A stretch of DNA of 64,000 nt from Sphingomonas ginsenosidimutans (GCF_002374835.1 NZ_NWVD01000002.1:434001-498000); one strand, 5' to 3'; counted from the first letter of the stretch, positions 21,364-30,264 are shown. Notes: generated by a model from the sequence alone, not told the origin. Made by a program: numbers and translations.

Positions 21364-21450
21364 CAAGAAATTATCGCAGAATCAGCGGCTTATGCAATAG
21401 CCGCTAAGTGACTCAAACCCTTTAGAATTCCACACTCGACTATATTTTCG

Positions 21451-21729
21451 TCACAACCCCACCGCCTTCCGCAGCGCCTCGTTCATCCGCCCCTGCCACC
21501 CCGGCCCACCCTCGCGGAACTTCTCGATCACATCGGGATCGAGCCGCAACGTCACCTGCCGCTTCGCCGCCGCGCCCAGCGGCGGACGGCCGGCGCTCCG
21601 CCATTTGCCGGGCCGGATGACCTCGCCGCCGACCGCGATCTCCGCCTCGGCGAACATCGCCTCGGTCCATTCGGGCGCATCGTCGGGATCAACCCAGTTG
21701 CCGGGCGAACCAGTGTCGTTCTCGCTCAT
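21451..21729 (-). CDS. brnA: BrnA-family antitoxin
   Basis: A 92-residue protein with a C-terminal ribbon-helix-helix-like segment (KRQVTLRLDPDVIEKFREGG followed by WQGRMNEALRKAVG), the signature of BrnA antitoxins. It overlaps the 3' end of the brnT toxin gene by 41 nt, and toxin-first order is normal for this family. BrnA neutralises BrnT and represses the operon (family knowledge). Confidence 0.9.
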   Translation of the reverse strand: MSENDTGSPGNWVDPDDAPEWTEAMFAEAEIAVGGEVIRPGKWRSAGRPPLGAAAKRQVTLRLDPDVIEKFREGGPGWQGRMNEALRKAVGL

Positions 21730-21961
21730 TGCACTTCCTCATCGAGACGATCCGGCGGCGTCCCTCGACGTCCGCCCACACCACCATCACCAATCGGTCA
21801 TCCAGCAGACCAAACGTCTGAAATCGCGGCTCGGGATAATCGAAGCGATCGTCGGGTCGCGTCATCGTCAGTCCGGCGAACACCCGCCCGGCGTCCGCAA
21901 AATCCAGCCCCCGCTCGGCGAGCGTCCTGGCACGCTTGGCGGGATCGAAGCTGATGTCCAC
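21689..21961 (-). CDS. brnT: BrnT-family ribonuclease toxin
   Basis: A 90-residue toxin of the BrnT/RelE-like fold. The pattern FDPAKRARTLAERGLDFADA, then FDYPEPRFQTFGLLDDRLVMVV and ending RRIVSMRKCNERERHWFA, matches the family, including the terminal R-x2-S-x-R-x3-E-x2 basic segment. It cleaves mRNA in characterised members. The pair brnT-brnA sits next to the AT-rich methyltransferase patch but has the GC-rich composition of the chromosome, so it may be a separate acquisition. Confidence 0.9.
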   Translation of the reverse strand: MDISFDPAKRARTLAERGLDFADAGRVFAGLTMTRPDDRFDYPEPRFQTFGLLDDRLVMVVWADVEGRRRIVSMRKCNERERHWFARQLG

Positions 21962-22017
21962 CGGCCCAATATGTAACTACGATATTCACGGCGTCAATTG
22001 CCTCTGCGTCCCCCCGC

Positions 22018-22118
22018 CGCGGCAAAGCCGCGTCGTCAGTCGGCGCTATAGCGCCGCTAGCCGGCGTCGCCTCGGCGGGCCTCGGCGGTAGCTGCGCTAC
22101 CACCTCGGGCGGCGACGC
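22018..22118. promoter_or_regulatory. Structured palindromic block upstream of an unknown gene
   Basis: Within 100 bases there are: CGCGGC-aaa-GCCGCG (22018-22032), the 16-bp palindrome cggcgctatagcgccg (22041-22056), and an outer stem GCGTCGCC (22064-22071) pairing with GGCGACGC (22111-22118) that encloses GGTAGC-tgc-GCTACC (22087-22101). The block lies between the brnT start and the ATG at 22179. It could be a terminator cluster, a repeat unit or a structured 5' leader. Confidence 0.5.
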
Positions 22119-22178
22119 TGTCCTACACCCCCCAACACCCGCCACCCTCCCCCGCACACCACAGGGAGGGCCACCCAC

Positions 22179-23390
22179 ATGACCGTCATGACCCCGATGG
22201 AGGGCATCACCGCCCCCGCCCGCCGCGCGACCCAGCCCCCGCCCGACCCCGCGCCCGCCCCCGCCGCGCTGCTCCCCGACACCACGCCCTCGCGCCGCGC
22301 CGACGGCTGGTCCGCCGCCAACCAGCGCACCTTCCTCGCGGCGATCGCCGAGGGGCATGGCGTCGATGCCGCCTGCGCGCAGGTCGGGCTGTCGGCCACC
22401 TCCGCTTATGCCTTCCGCCGCTCGGCGAAGGGCGCGGCCTTCGCGCTCGGGTGGCGCGCGGCGACGCTGGTCGCGCGCGATGTGGTCGCGGACACGCTGA
22501 TGGTCCGCGCGCTCCATGGCCAGGTCGATACCTATACCCGCGCCGACGGCGTCACCGTCACGCGCCACCGCCATGACAATCGCCTCGCGATGACGCTGCT
22601 CGCGCGGCTCGACCGGCAGGTGGAAAGCGCGCCCGACGCCGATGTCCGCGCCGCGCGGCTGGTGGCGCAGGAATTCGACGCCTTCCTCGATCTGGTCGAT
22701 CGGGACGGCGGGCCGGCGCAGGCCGGGCTGTTCATCGCGCGGCGCAGCGTCGGGCTGGGCGACCTGCTCGACGCCGCGGGGGAGGATACCGCGCCCGCGC
22801 ACGATCTGGCGCCGCTGTTCGCGCTCGCCGCCGCCGACCGCCTCGTGCGGACCGGCCATGCCACCGCGGACGAGGTGCCGGCCGCCGATCTCGATCCGGC
22901 GCAGCGCGCGTCCTGGACCGCGGAGCAATGGGCGCGTGCGGAGGCCGCCGGGCTGCTCCGCCTCGCGCCGCCGGCTCCCCCGGCGCCGTCCCCGACCCCG
23001 CCCCCGATCCCGCCAGCGCCTCAACTTTCGCAACATTCGCCCGCCCCGTTCCCGCGCGTGCCCCCGCCCGATCCGGAACCGGTGTGGTGGTGCGACGAAG
23101 AGGATGCGTGGCGCACCTCCTTCCCCCCGCCCCCCGGCTTTTTCGGCGAGGAGGAGCACGAGCCGACGCATTTCGAATACGAACGCGCGCTCACCCCGGA
23201 GGAGGAGGCGGTGATGGGCCCCGGCCCCGATCATCGCGATGCGCCCGCGATGGCCGTGCTCGCCGCCGCGCGCGATGCCTGGTTCACGAAGCGGGCCGCT
23301 CCGGCGCGCGCGGCGTCAGGCGGACCGGAGGATGTCGCGGACGGCGGGGGCGACGGTCCCGCCGCGGTGGCGGGCGGCGGCGGCGGGTGA
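22179..23390 (+). CDS. Unknown HTH protein with proline-rich and acidic C-terminal region
   Basis: A 403-residue protein not assigned to a named family. Residues about 45-100 (RTFLAAIAEGHGVDAACAQV then GLSATSAYAFRRSAKGAAFA) look like a helix-turn-helix of the kind in phage terminase small subunits and transposase-like DNA binders. A helical middle part (about 100-270) is followed by a long proline-rich linker and an acidic/aromatic tail with WWCDEEDAWRTSFPPPPGFF. A good AGGGAGG ribosome site precedes the ATG. It converges on bolA 8 nt away. Confidence 0.75.
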   Translation: MTVMTPMEGITAPARRATQPPPDPAPAPAALLPDTTPSRRADGWSAANQRTFLAAIAEGHGVDAACAQVGLSATSAYAFRRSAKGAAFALGWRAATLVARDVVADTLMVRALHGQVDTYTRADGVTVTRHRHDNRLAMTLLARLDRQVESAPDADVRAARLVAQEFDAFLDLVDRDGGPAQAGLFIARRSVGLGDLLDAAGEDTAPAHDLAPLFALAAADRLVRTGHATADEVPAADLDPAQRASWTAEQWARAEAAGLLRLAPPAPPAPSPTPPPIPPAPQLSQHSPAPFPRVPPPDPEPVWWCDEEDAWRTSFPPPPGFFGEEEHEPTHFEYERALTPEEEAVMGPGPDHRDAPAMAVLAAARDAWFTKRAAPARAASGGPEDVADGGGDGPAAVAGGGGG

Positions 23391-23398
23391 CCGCTGCG

Positions 23399-23716
23399 TC
23401 AGCGTGCCGCCTCGCCGGGCGCGCGCGCGCTGATCGCCAGCGCGTGGATCCGCTCCGCCAGCAAATCGGCGAGCGCGTGGTTGACCATCCGCTGGCGCGC
23501 GACGCGGCTCTGCCCCGCGAAGGCGGCGCTTTCCACCGTCACGTGGAAATGGCTCTCCCCCGTGCCGTCGTCGCCCATGTGCCCGCGATGCCGCGCGCTG
23601 TCGTTCACCACCTCCAGGTGGGTCGGGGACAAGGCGGCGGTCAGCCGTTCGGCGATCGCCTCCGCGACGGTCGGGGCGGGGGCGGGGGTGGTGGAAGCGT
23701 CGGTCATCGCCCCCAT
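23399..23716 (-). CDS. bolA: BolA family protein
   Basis: A 105-residue BolA-like protein, partner of monothiol glutaredoxins in iron-sulfur and iron regulation. The conserved pattern HLEVVNDSARHRGHMGDDGT (with the invariant His) and ESHFHVTVESAAFAGQSRV plus RMVNHALADLL is complete. Start at 23716 (MGAMTD) or the ATG three codons later (23707) is equally possible. It is divergent from the J-domain gene with about 35 nt between starts, so the two may share a promoter region. Confidence 0.93.
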   Translation of the reverse strand: MGAMTDASTTPAPAPTVAEAIAERLTAALSPTHLEVVNDSARHRGHMGDDGTGESHFHVTVESAAFAGQSRVARQRMVNHALADLLAERIHALAISARAPGEAAR

Positions 23717-23751
23717 ATAGCGGTTCTTTTGCGAAAGAAGATGGACGAAGC

Positions 23752-24354
23752 GTGGCGTTGAACAACGATCGCCCCCACACCCGTTTCCACGGCCGGGTCG
23801 AAGGGACCGGCCAGCCGTGTTCGCACCCCGCCTGCGACGCGGCGGGGGAGTTCCGCGCGCCCCCGCTCGAAGGGCCGGGGAATGGCGAAGGCCCGCCGCG
23901 CTTCCGCTGGTTCTGCCTCGATCACATCCGCGCGTTCAACGCCGGCTACAATTACTTCGACGGGATGACCGCCGACGAAATCCACCAGGCACAGCGCCCG
24001 ATGGCCGGGTGGGAGCGCGAGACGCGCGCCTTCGCGCGTGCGGGGGCGGGGGATGCCGGGCCGCGCTGGGCCGATTTCACCGATCCGCTCGACGCGATCG
24101 GCGCGCGCTTCCGCCGCGCAGCCGCCGCGCCGGAGCGTGCGGACGGCAAGCCGCTGTCGGGGGAGGACCGCCGCAACCTCGAAGTGCTCGGGCTGGCCGC
24201 GGACGCCGATCGCGCCGCGCTGCGCCGCCGCTATTCGGACCTCGTCCGCCGCTACCACCCCGATCGCAACGGCGGCGACCGCCGGCACGAAGCGAAGCTG
24301 ACCAGGGTGATCGCCGCCTATCAGCAGCTGCGCCGCGCCCCCGCCTTCGCATGA
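23752..24354 (+). CDS. J-domain protein with N-terminal zinc-ribbon-like motif
   Basis: A 200-residue protein starting at GTG. The C-terminal 65 residues form a J domain: NLEVLGLAADADRAALRRRY, then the HPD tripeptide in YHPDRNGGD (about residue 168), which stimulates DnaK ATPase. The N-terminal part has C-x4-C (Cys23, Cys28) and C-x2-H (Cys55, His58), a possible zinc site. This architecture, with the J domain at the C-terminus, is unlike DnaJ and suggests a dedicated client adaptor. Divergent from bolA. Confidence 0.85.
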   Translation: MALNNDRPHTRFHGRVEGTGQPCSHPACDAAGEFRAPPLEGPGNGEGPPRFRWFCLDHIRAFNAGYNYFDGMTADEIHQAQRPMAGWERETRAFARAGAGDAGPRWADFTDPLDAIGARFRRAAAAPERADGKPLSGEDRRNLEVLGLAADADRAALRRRYSDLVRRYHPDRNGGDRRHEAKLTRVIAAYQQLRRAPAFA

Positions 24355-24377
24355 CGCGCGGCGGCGGCGGGGGGGCG

Positions 24378-24950
24378 TCAGATGATGTCGAGCACCAGCC
24401 CCAGCCGCCGCGCCTCCTCGGCCTCGATATACCAATTGTCGGGCGCCTTGGCCTTCAGCTGCTCCAGCGTCACCTGCGTGCCGCGCACCAGATCGGCGAA
24501 CCCTTCCTCCTGGATGCGGATCGAATCCTCGATCTCGTTTAGCTTGGCCTTGAGCAGCGGGGTCAGCGTGTTGAGCGGGCCGTTGAGCGTGATCGTGCTG
24601 TTCATCAACCGCTCGTGGATCATCAGCCGCGAATTCTTGGTCAGGAACCGGCGATCGGCGGGAAAGGCCGACATGAACGTCGCCCCCGCGGAATAGACCG
24701 CCACCTTGCCCAGGAACAGCGCATCCCGCCCGGTATATTCGCGCAGCAGCCGGATCGAATCGCCCATCGCCCGCGCCATTTCCGGGTCGCCGCCCAATGT
24801 GGTGATCGACACCACCAGCGGGCCGTCGGGCGGCGCGGCGGCCAGCTGGTCCTTGAACTGCGCGTACATCGCATCGTCGACGATGCCGTGCAGCTGGATA
24901 TGCGGAGCCGCGAGCAGCGGATATTGCGAGGCGTGGGTATCGGTGGTCAT
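24378..24950 (-). CDS. ClpP-like (S14 family) serine peptidase
   Basis: A 190-residue ClpP-fold protein. A Ser in VYSAGATFMSAF and His in LMIHERLMNS occupy the positions of the ClpP catalytic Ser and His; GGDPEMARAM matches the oxyanion strand region GGS. It is shorter than the housekeeping ClpP, lacks the usual N-terminal loop and is not next to clpX, so it is likely a ClpP-like paralogue with a special role. It starts 10 nt after the C13 peptidase stop on the same strand, so both form an operon. Confidence 0.82.
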   Translation of the reverse strand: MTTDTHASQYPLLAAPHIQLHGIVDDAMYAQFKDQLAAAPPDGPLVVSITTLGGDPEMARAMGDSIRLLREYTGRDALFLGKVAVYSAGATFMSAFPADRRFLTKNSRLMIHERLMNSTITLNGPLNTLTPLLKAKLNEIEDSIRIQEEGFADLVRGTQVTLEQLKAKAPDNWYIEAEEARRLGLVLDII

Positions 24951-24960
24951 CCCGCCCCAA

Positions 24961-25992
24961 TCAGCGGCGCGCCCGCTTGTTCCGCGCCACCTCCTCCAGC
25001 ACCGCCGTCGCCGGGCGCCCGACCGGCGCATCGGCGGGCGGCAGCGCGCGCTCCAGCGTCGCCAGCCAGCGTTGCGCACCCGCCCCGATCGACACCTGCG
25101 GATCGGAGGGGGTCAGCTTGGCCCGCCGCTCCCATCCGGCGATCTCGCCCTGCGCCTGCGCCACCGCCGCCGCCAGTGGCACCGGCTGGCGCAGCGCATG
25201 GTTGACCAGCGCATCGCCGAAGAACGTCCAGTCGTTGTCCGCCTCGCACCCGAAGCTGCTGCGTTCGGCGGAGGCGGCGGTGACGATCGCGGTCGTGTCC
25301 GACGACAGCATCGGCACGAACACCCCCGAATAGCAGGCGCTCAGCAGGATCAGGCGGTTGCGGATGCCCAGGTCCGACAATTCCCGCCACAGATGCGCCG
25401 GGCCGATCGCACCGTAACCCTGGTCGCCGTCGTTGTAATAGAGGCCGAACCCGGCACCATGGCTGGTGGTGTAGAGGATCAGCACATCCTCCGCCGGGTT
25501 CATCACCTCGGCAACGCGCGCCAGCACCAGGTCGAGCGCGGCGGGGCTGCCCATCGGCAGCGCGGCGCCCCCGCGCCCGTCCGGCCCGGCCAGCACGATC
25601 GTGCGCCCTTCCGCGCCATAGCGCCGCGCCAGCACCACCGCGCTCGCCCGCGCCTCCCGCGCGAACACCGGGTCGCTGTCCAGCGCCGCGACCACGACAT
25701 AGGCATCGATCACCCCGCTGCGTTCGGGCGCGAGCCGGTCGAGCGCGGCGGTCAGCCGGCGATGCTCCGCCAGCCGCCAGCGCGCGGTGCGGTCGCGCTC
25801 CACGACGATCCCGGTATCGGCCTGCTGCCGCATCGTCGCATCGTCGCCGTCCAGCGTCGGCGGGGGGAGCGTATGGCGGGGCGGCGGCGCGTCAGCGACC
25901 GTGGCGGAGGGGGACGAGGCCCGTGCCCCCACACCCGCCACCGCGATCAGCAGCAGCCCCGCCCGCATCATGTCCGACCACGTCCGCCCCAT
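24961..25992 (-). CDS. Peptidase C13 (legumain-like) secreted protein
   Basis: A 343-residue putative cysteine peptidase of clan CD. The His-Gly dyad is in TTSHGAGFGL (about residue 177) and the catalytic Cys in LLSACYSGVF (about residue 219), the two hallmarks of legumain/GPI8 peptidases. The hydrophobic segment MMRAGLLLIAVAGVGARA suggests export, with the start possibly at Met8 or Met9 rather than 25992. Followed after 10 nt by a ClpP-like gene. Function in bacteria is unclear. Confidence 0.85.
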   Translation of the reverse strand: MGRTWSDMMRAGLLLIAVAGVGARASSPSATVADAPPPRHTLPPPTLDGDDATMRQQADTGIVVERDRTARWRLAEHRRLTAALDRLAPERSGVIDAYVVVAALDSDPVFAREARASAVVLARRYGAEGRTIVLAGPDGRGGAALPMGSPAALDLVLARVAEVMNPAEDVLILYTTSHGAGFGLYYNDGDQGYGAIGPAHLWRELSDLGIRNRLILLSACYSGVFVPMLSSDTTAIVTAASAERSSFGCEADNDWTFFGDALVNHALRQPVPLAAAVAQAQGEIAGWERRAKLTPSDPQVSIGAGAQRWLATLERALPPADAPVGRPATAVLEEVARNKRARR

Positions 25993-26087
25993 CCGCGCCC
26001 CCGTTCGCGACGATTGGGCACGTGTAGGAGCACGTCGTCAAGTGCGCGTTCCGATCCGCCATCGTCGACAGCGCCGGGCCACCGCGA

Positions 26088-26119
26088 CCGCGCGGCCCCG
26101 TCGACGCGGGGCCGCGCGG
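26088..26119 (-). terminator. Strong hairpin after sdhA
   Basis: A 13-bp perfect stem, CCGCGCGGCCCCG (26088-26100) with CGGGGCCGCGCGG (26107-26119) and a 6-nt loop, begins 4 nt downstream of the sdhA stop codon. There is no T-run, so it may act as an intrinsic terminator of weak type or protect the mRNA 3' end. It would separate sdhCDA from the downstream peptidase genes. Confidence 0.6.
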
Positions 26120-26123
26120 GCGA

Positions 26124-27926
26124 TCAATAGACGCGCTTCTTCGGCTTGATATACTCGATGTCGTCGGTCAGCGTGTAATCGTGCACCGGGCGATAGTCGA
26201 TCGACACCGCGCCGCCCTTGCCGCCCCAGCCGTCGAACGTCGCGATCGTGTGCTTCATCCAGTTGGCGTCGTCGCGCTCCGGGAAATCCTCATGCATGTG
26301 CGCACCGCGGCTTTCCTTGCGGTTGTCGGCGCTCTTCATCGTCACCACCGCCTGGCCGATCAGATTGTCGAGCTCCAGCGTCTCGACCAGATCCGTGTTC
26401 CAGATCAGCGAGCGATCGGCGATGCCGACGTCCTGCATCCCCTGGTAGATGCCGTCGATCTTCGTCACGCCCTCGGCCAGCAGCGCGCTGTCGCGGAACA
26501 CCGCGCAGTGGCGCTGCATCGTCTTCTGCATCTCGGCGCGCAGCGTAGCGGTCGGGGTGCCGCCCTTGGCGTTGCGGAAATGGTCGAGCCGGCTGAGCGA
26601 CAGCTCTTCCGATCCCTTGGGCAGCGCATCGTGCGAGGTGTTCGGCTTCAGCGTGTCCTTCAGCCGCAGGCCGGTGGCGCGCCCGAACACGACCAGGTCG
26701 ATCAGCGAGTTGGAGCCGAGGCGGTTGGCGCCGTGGACCGAAACGCACGCCGCCTCGCCGACCGCGAACAGGCCGGGGACGACCGCATCGGGGTTGCCGT
26801 CCTTCAGCCGGACGACCTCGCCGTGGTAGTTACACGGGATGCCGCCCATGTTGTAATGGACCGTCGGCGTCACCGGCAACGGCTGGCGTGTCAGGTCGAC
26901 GCCCGCGAAGATCTTGCCCGTCTCGGTGATCCCCGGCAGCCGCTCGTGCAGCACCGCGGGGTCGATATGGTCGAGGTGGAGGAAGATGTGGTCCTTGTCC
27001 TTGCCGACGCCGCGGCCCTCGCGCATCTCCATCGCCATCGAGCGCGCGACGACGTCGCGGCTGGCCAGGTCCTTGGCGGACGGGGCATAGCGTTCCATGA
27101 ACCGCTCGCCCTCGGAATTGGTCAGATACCCGCCCTCGCCGCGCGCACCCTCGGTGATGAGCACGCCCGCGCCGTAGATGCCGGTCGGGTGGAACTGCAC
27201 GAACTCCATGTCCTGCAACGCGATGCCGGCGCGCAGCGCCATGCCGTTGCCGTCGCCGGTGCAGGTGTGCGCCGACGTCGCCGACTGGTACACGCGCCCG
27301 CCGCCGCCGGTCGCCAGCACGACGGCATGCGCGCGGAAACGGTGGATCGACCCGTCCTCCATGCACAGCGCGATGACGCCGCGGCACGCGCCGTTCTCCA
27401 TGATGAGGTCGAGCGCGAAATATTCGACGTAGAAGTCGGCGTCATACTTCAGCGACTGCTGGTACAGCGCATGCAGCATGGCGTGACCGGTGCGGTCGGC
27501 GGCGGCGCAGGTGCGCTGCACCGGCGGGCCTTCGCCCATGTTCTGCATGTGCCCGCCGAACGGCCGCTGGTAGATGGTGCCGTTGTCGTTGCGGCTGAAC
27601 GGCACGCCAGCGTGCTCCAGCTCGTACACCGCGGCCGGCGCCTCGCGCACCATATATTCGATCGCGTCCTGGTCGCCGAGCCAGTCGGAACCCTTGACGG
27701 TGTCGAACATGTGCCACGACCAATGGTCCGGCGAGTTGTTGCCCAGCGATGCGGCGATCCCGCCCTGCGCCGCCACGGTATGGCTGCGGGTCGGGAACAC
27801 CTTGGTGATGCAGGCGGTCTTGAGGCCGCTTTCCGCGATCCCCATCGTGGCGCGCAGGCCCGATCCGCCCGCGCCGACCACCACCGCGTCATAGGTGTGG
27901 TCGATGATCTTGTAGGCGTCAGACAT
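26124..27926 (-). CDS. sdhA: Succinate dehydrogenase flavoprotein subunit
   Basis: Oxidises succinate to fumarate in complex II. The 600-residue protein carries the FAD-binding start [17 protein letters not shown], the covalent-FAD motif [11 protein letters not shown], the substrate-site segments [20 protein letters not shown] and [17 protein letters not shown] 27926 overlaps the sdhD stop (TAATG). Part of sdhC-sdhD-sdhA. The gene for the iron-sulfur subunit is not next in line; the strong hairpin follows instead. Confidence 0.97.
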   Translation of the reverse strand: MSDAYKIIDHTYDAVVVGAGGSGLRATMGIAESGLKTACITKVFPTRSHTVAAQGGIAASLGNNSPDHWSWHMFDTVKGSDWLGDQDAIEYMVREAPAAVYELEHAGVPFSRNDNGTIYQRPFGGHMQNMGEGPPVQRTCAAADRTGHAMLHALYQQSLKYDADFYVEYFALDLIMENGACRGVIALCMEDGSIHRFRAHAVVLATGGGGRVYQSATSAHTCTGDGNGMALRAGIALQDMEFVQFHPTGIYGAGVLITEGARGEGGYLTNSEGERFMERYAPSAKDLASRDVVARSMAMEMREGRGVGKDKDHIFLHLDHIDPAVLHERLPGITETGKIFAGVDLTRQPLPVTPTVHYNMGGIPCNYHGEVVRLKDGNPDAVVPGLFAVGEAACVSVHGANRLGSNSLIDLVVFGRATGLRLKDTLKPNTSHDALPKGSEELSLSRLDHFRNAKGGTPTATLRAEMQKTMQRHCAVFRDSALLAEGVTKIDGIYQGMQDVGIADRSLIWNTDLVETLELDNLIGQAVVTMKSADNRKESRGAHMHEDFPERDDANWMKHTIATFDGWGGKGGAVSIDYRPVHDYTLTDDIEYIKPKKRVY

Positions 27927-28303
27927 TATGCGGCAGCTCCGAACGCGACCTTGAGGATCGAGACGATGGCGATGGCGGCGGCGGCGGCGGTGAACACGTT
28001 GAGGAGGATCATCATCACGAAGCGATTCTCCTTGTGCGCATAATCCTCGATCACCACCTGCAGCCCTAGGCGGAAGTGGTAGAACACCGATGCGATCAGC
28101 AGCACCATCGGCACCGCCGCCCACATCGAATGCAGCCACAGCCGTACCGTGGTATAGTCATAGGCCGGCAGCCGCGCGATCGACGCCAGCAGCCACACGA
28201 CCAGCAGGACGTTGGTGCCCGCGGTGATCTTCTGATGCCACCAATGATGCGCACCGGCGTGGGCGCTGCCCAGACCCCGGACGCGGCCGATCTGCGTCGT
28301 CAT
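27926..28303 (-). CDS. sdhD: Succinate dehydrogenase membrane anchor subunit SdhD
   Basis: A 125-residue integral membrane protein anchoring SdhAB and binding quinone/heme. Begins [20 protein letters not shown], then the HWWHQKITA segment and three hydrophobic helices, with [18 protein letters not shown] carrying the conserved His and the DY quinone-site motif. Its ATG overlaps the sdhC stop (ATGA, 28300-28303 region), and its TAA overlaps the sdhA ATG. Confidence 0.93.
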   Translation of the reverse strand: MTTQIGRVRGLGSAHAGAHHWWHQKITAGTNVLLVVWLLASIARLPAYDYTTVRLWLHSMWAAVPMVLLIASVFYHFRLGLQVVIEDYAHKENRFVMMILLNVFTAAAAAIAIVSILKVAFGAAA

Positions 28304-28728
28304 CACTTGATCCCCAGATAGAGCCAGAACGCCGCCGTCAGCAGCACCGACGCGACGAAGGTCAGCGCGGCCAGCGTCCGGTTGGTCTTCAGCTCGAACG
28401 CCGCGCCCGTGTCCATCACCAGGTGGCGGATGCCGCTCATCATGTGCTGGAACACCGCCCAGGTCAGCGCGACGCCGACCACCCAGCCGATCGGGTTCAG
28501 CCCGCCGTCGGCGTGGGTGAACACGTTCAGGAACGCGGCATAGGCGTCCGGCCCGGCGGCGATCGCCGCCAGCCACCACACCAGCAGCGCGGTGCCCACC
28601 GTCGCCATGCCGTCGCCGGTCACGCGATGGAAGATCGACGCGGCCATCGCCGGGCTCCAGCGATAATGAAGCGCGAGCGGGCCGCTGAACAGGTGCGGGC
28701 TGCGCGGGCGATCGGGTCTGGTGGCCAC
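28303..28728 (-). CDS. sdhC: Succinate dehydrogenase cytochrome b556 subunit
   Basis: A 141-residue protein with three membrane helices. It has the family signature RPRSPHLFSGPLALHYRWSP, SIFHRVTG near the first helix (quinone-site Ser/Arg) and HMMSGIRHLVMD with the heme-ligand His. The start is GTG 28728 with a GAGGAG ribosome site about 8 nt upstream. First gene of the sdhCDA operon. Confidence 0.94.
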   Translation of the reverse strand: MATRPDRPRSPHLFSGPLALHYRWSPAMAASIFHRVTGDGMATVGTALLVWWLAAIAAGPDAYAAFLNVFTHADGGLNPIGWVVGVALTWAVFQHMMSGIRHLVMDTGAAFELKTNRTLAALTFVASVLLTAAFWLYLGIK

Positions 28729-28908
28729 CGCTTGGCTCCTCGGAATACGGCGTGAACGATTTGGGCCGGTCTATGCGGCGATGCGGCACGGGATGCAAGC
28801 GCCCGGCTTATCGCGGCGCCCGGATCGGCGCGGGCGGCATCCCTAACCCTGCCTTAACCTATCGCGCCGTACATCTCCGATCCTGTCCCCCACACAAGGA
28901 AGTGCTTC

Positions 28909-30264
28909 GTGTCCAAGGATATGCCACCTGTCGGATCGGTCGCCACCGCGCTCGACCTGGACGAGCGGTTCCGCGTCTTCGATGCCGACGGCCGGCTTGC
29001 CGACAGCGCGCGCACCGCCTGGGCCCTGCTGGAGCCGCGCGTGCGCGAGATTGCGCGCGCCTATTGGGAACATTGGCAGCATTGCTTCGCGGCCGAATCG
29101 TCGTGGAAGGACGCGGGCGACGACCGGATGGTCGATCTGGGATGCGAGTTCCTGCGCAACCGCTTCCTCCACACGCGCGAGCGGCCGTGGGTCAATGCGA
29201 TCGAGCGCGCGGTCGCGACCGCCTATGCCGCCGGGGTGACGCCGATGGCGCTGCTGTCGATGATCAGCGCCAGCGACCGCATGGCGCTGACCGTGCTGAT
29301 GGCCGCGGTGCCCGCGGGCGATCCCCAGCTGCTGGAACTGGTCGACACGCTGATGCGGCTGTCCGCGCTGGAGGGCGAGATCACCGTCGAAATCTACAAC
29401 GGCTATGGCGCGTACAGCGCGCAGGTCGAGCGCGACCGGCTGGCGGCGGAGTTCCGCGACGGCATCGCGCTGACCGTGGAGGATACCACGCGCGAGGGAC
29501 TGCAGCTGCGCTCCCAGGCGTCGTGCGCGTCCTCCTCGGCGCGCGGGATGCTGGGCAAGACCAGCGAGGTCGCCGCCGCGGCGGAACAGTCGGCGGTCGC
29601 GATGCGCGACGCCGCCTCCACCGCCGCCGGGCTGATCCGCGCGATCGAGGATGCCCGCGCCGAGGTGGAGATCGCCGCCGAGATCGCCACCCGCGCCGCC
29701 GGCCAGGCGGGCGATGCGGTGACGGTGTCGGGCGCGCTGAGCGATCATGCCAAGTCGATCGAATCGATCCTGGGGCTGATCCGCGATATCGCCGGGCAAA
29801 CCAATCTGCTGGCGCTCAATGCCACGATCGAGGCGGCGCGCGCGGGCGATGCCGGCCGCGGCTTCGCCGTCGTCGCGCAGGAGGTCAAGAGCCTCGCCAA
29901 CCAGACCGCGCGCGCCACCGACGATATCGCCGCGAAGATCGCCGCGATCCAGGCCGCCACCCGCGTCACCGTCGATACCAGCGCTTCGATCCGCACCACC
30001 GTGGCCGAGGTGCAGGAAAGCGCCACGCGCATCCGCCACGCGATGGAGGCGCAGGCGCATACCGTCACCGCGATCACCGCCGCGGTCGACGAAACCGCGC
30101 TGGCCGCCGATTCGATGTCGCACACCATCGCCACGATCCGCCACGACACCGAAACCGTCGCGACCCAGATCGACCAGCTGGGCGCCGGCTTCGACACGCT
30201 GGCAGGGCGCCTGGGCGCGCTCGAGGGGCGGGCGTCGGTCTATGCCGGGAAGGTCGCGGCATGA
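28909..30264 (+). CDS. Soluble methyl-accepting chemotaxis protein, copy 1
   Basis: A 451-residue chemoreceptor without transmembrane segments. The N-terminal domain (about 1-190) is helical and resembles globin-coupled or protoglobin sensor domains by context ([20 protein letters not shown]), but the heme His is not clear. The C-terminal part is an MCP signalling domain with a hairpin tip reading [20 protein letters not shown] followed by [17 protein letters not shown]. Starts at a GTG after AAGGAAG. Its signalling core is almost identical to the next gene; both products are 451 residues. Confidence 0.85.
   Translation: MSKDMPPVGSVATALDLDERFRVFDADGRLADSARTAWALLEPRVREIARAYWEHWQHCFAAESSWKDAGDDRMVDLGCEFLRNRFLHTRERPWVNAIERAVATAYAAGVTPMALLSMISASDRMALTVLMAAVPAGDPQLLELVDTLMRLSALEGEITVEIYNGYGAYSAQVERDRLAAEFRDGIALTVEDTTREGLQLRSQASCASSSARGMLGKTSEVAAAAEQSAVAMRDAASTAAGLIRAIEDARAEVEIAAEIATRAAGQAGDAVTVSGALSDHAKSIESILGLIRDIAGQTNLLALNATIEAARAGDAGRGFAVVAQEVKSLANQTARATDDIAAKIAAIQAATRVTVDTSASIRTTVAEVQESATRIRHAMEAQAHTVTAITAAVDETALAADSMSHTIATIRHDTETVATQIDQLGAGFDTLAGRLGALEGRASVYAGKVAA
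29734..29961 (+). repeat. 228-bp repeat of the MCP signalling core, copy 1
   Basis: The DNA here matches 31121-31348 with only about five synonymous differences in 228 bases, although the N-terminal halves of the two genes differ strongly. This is consistent with a recent duplication or gene conversion of the signalling tip. Confidence 0.85.
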
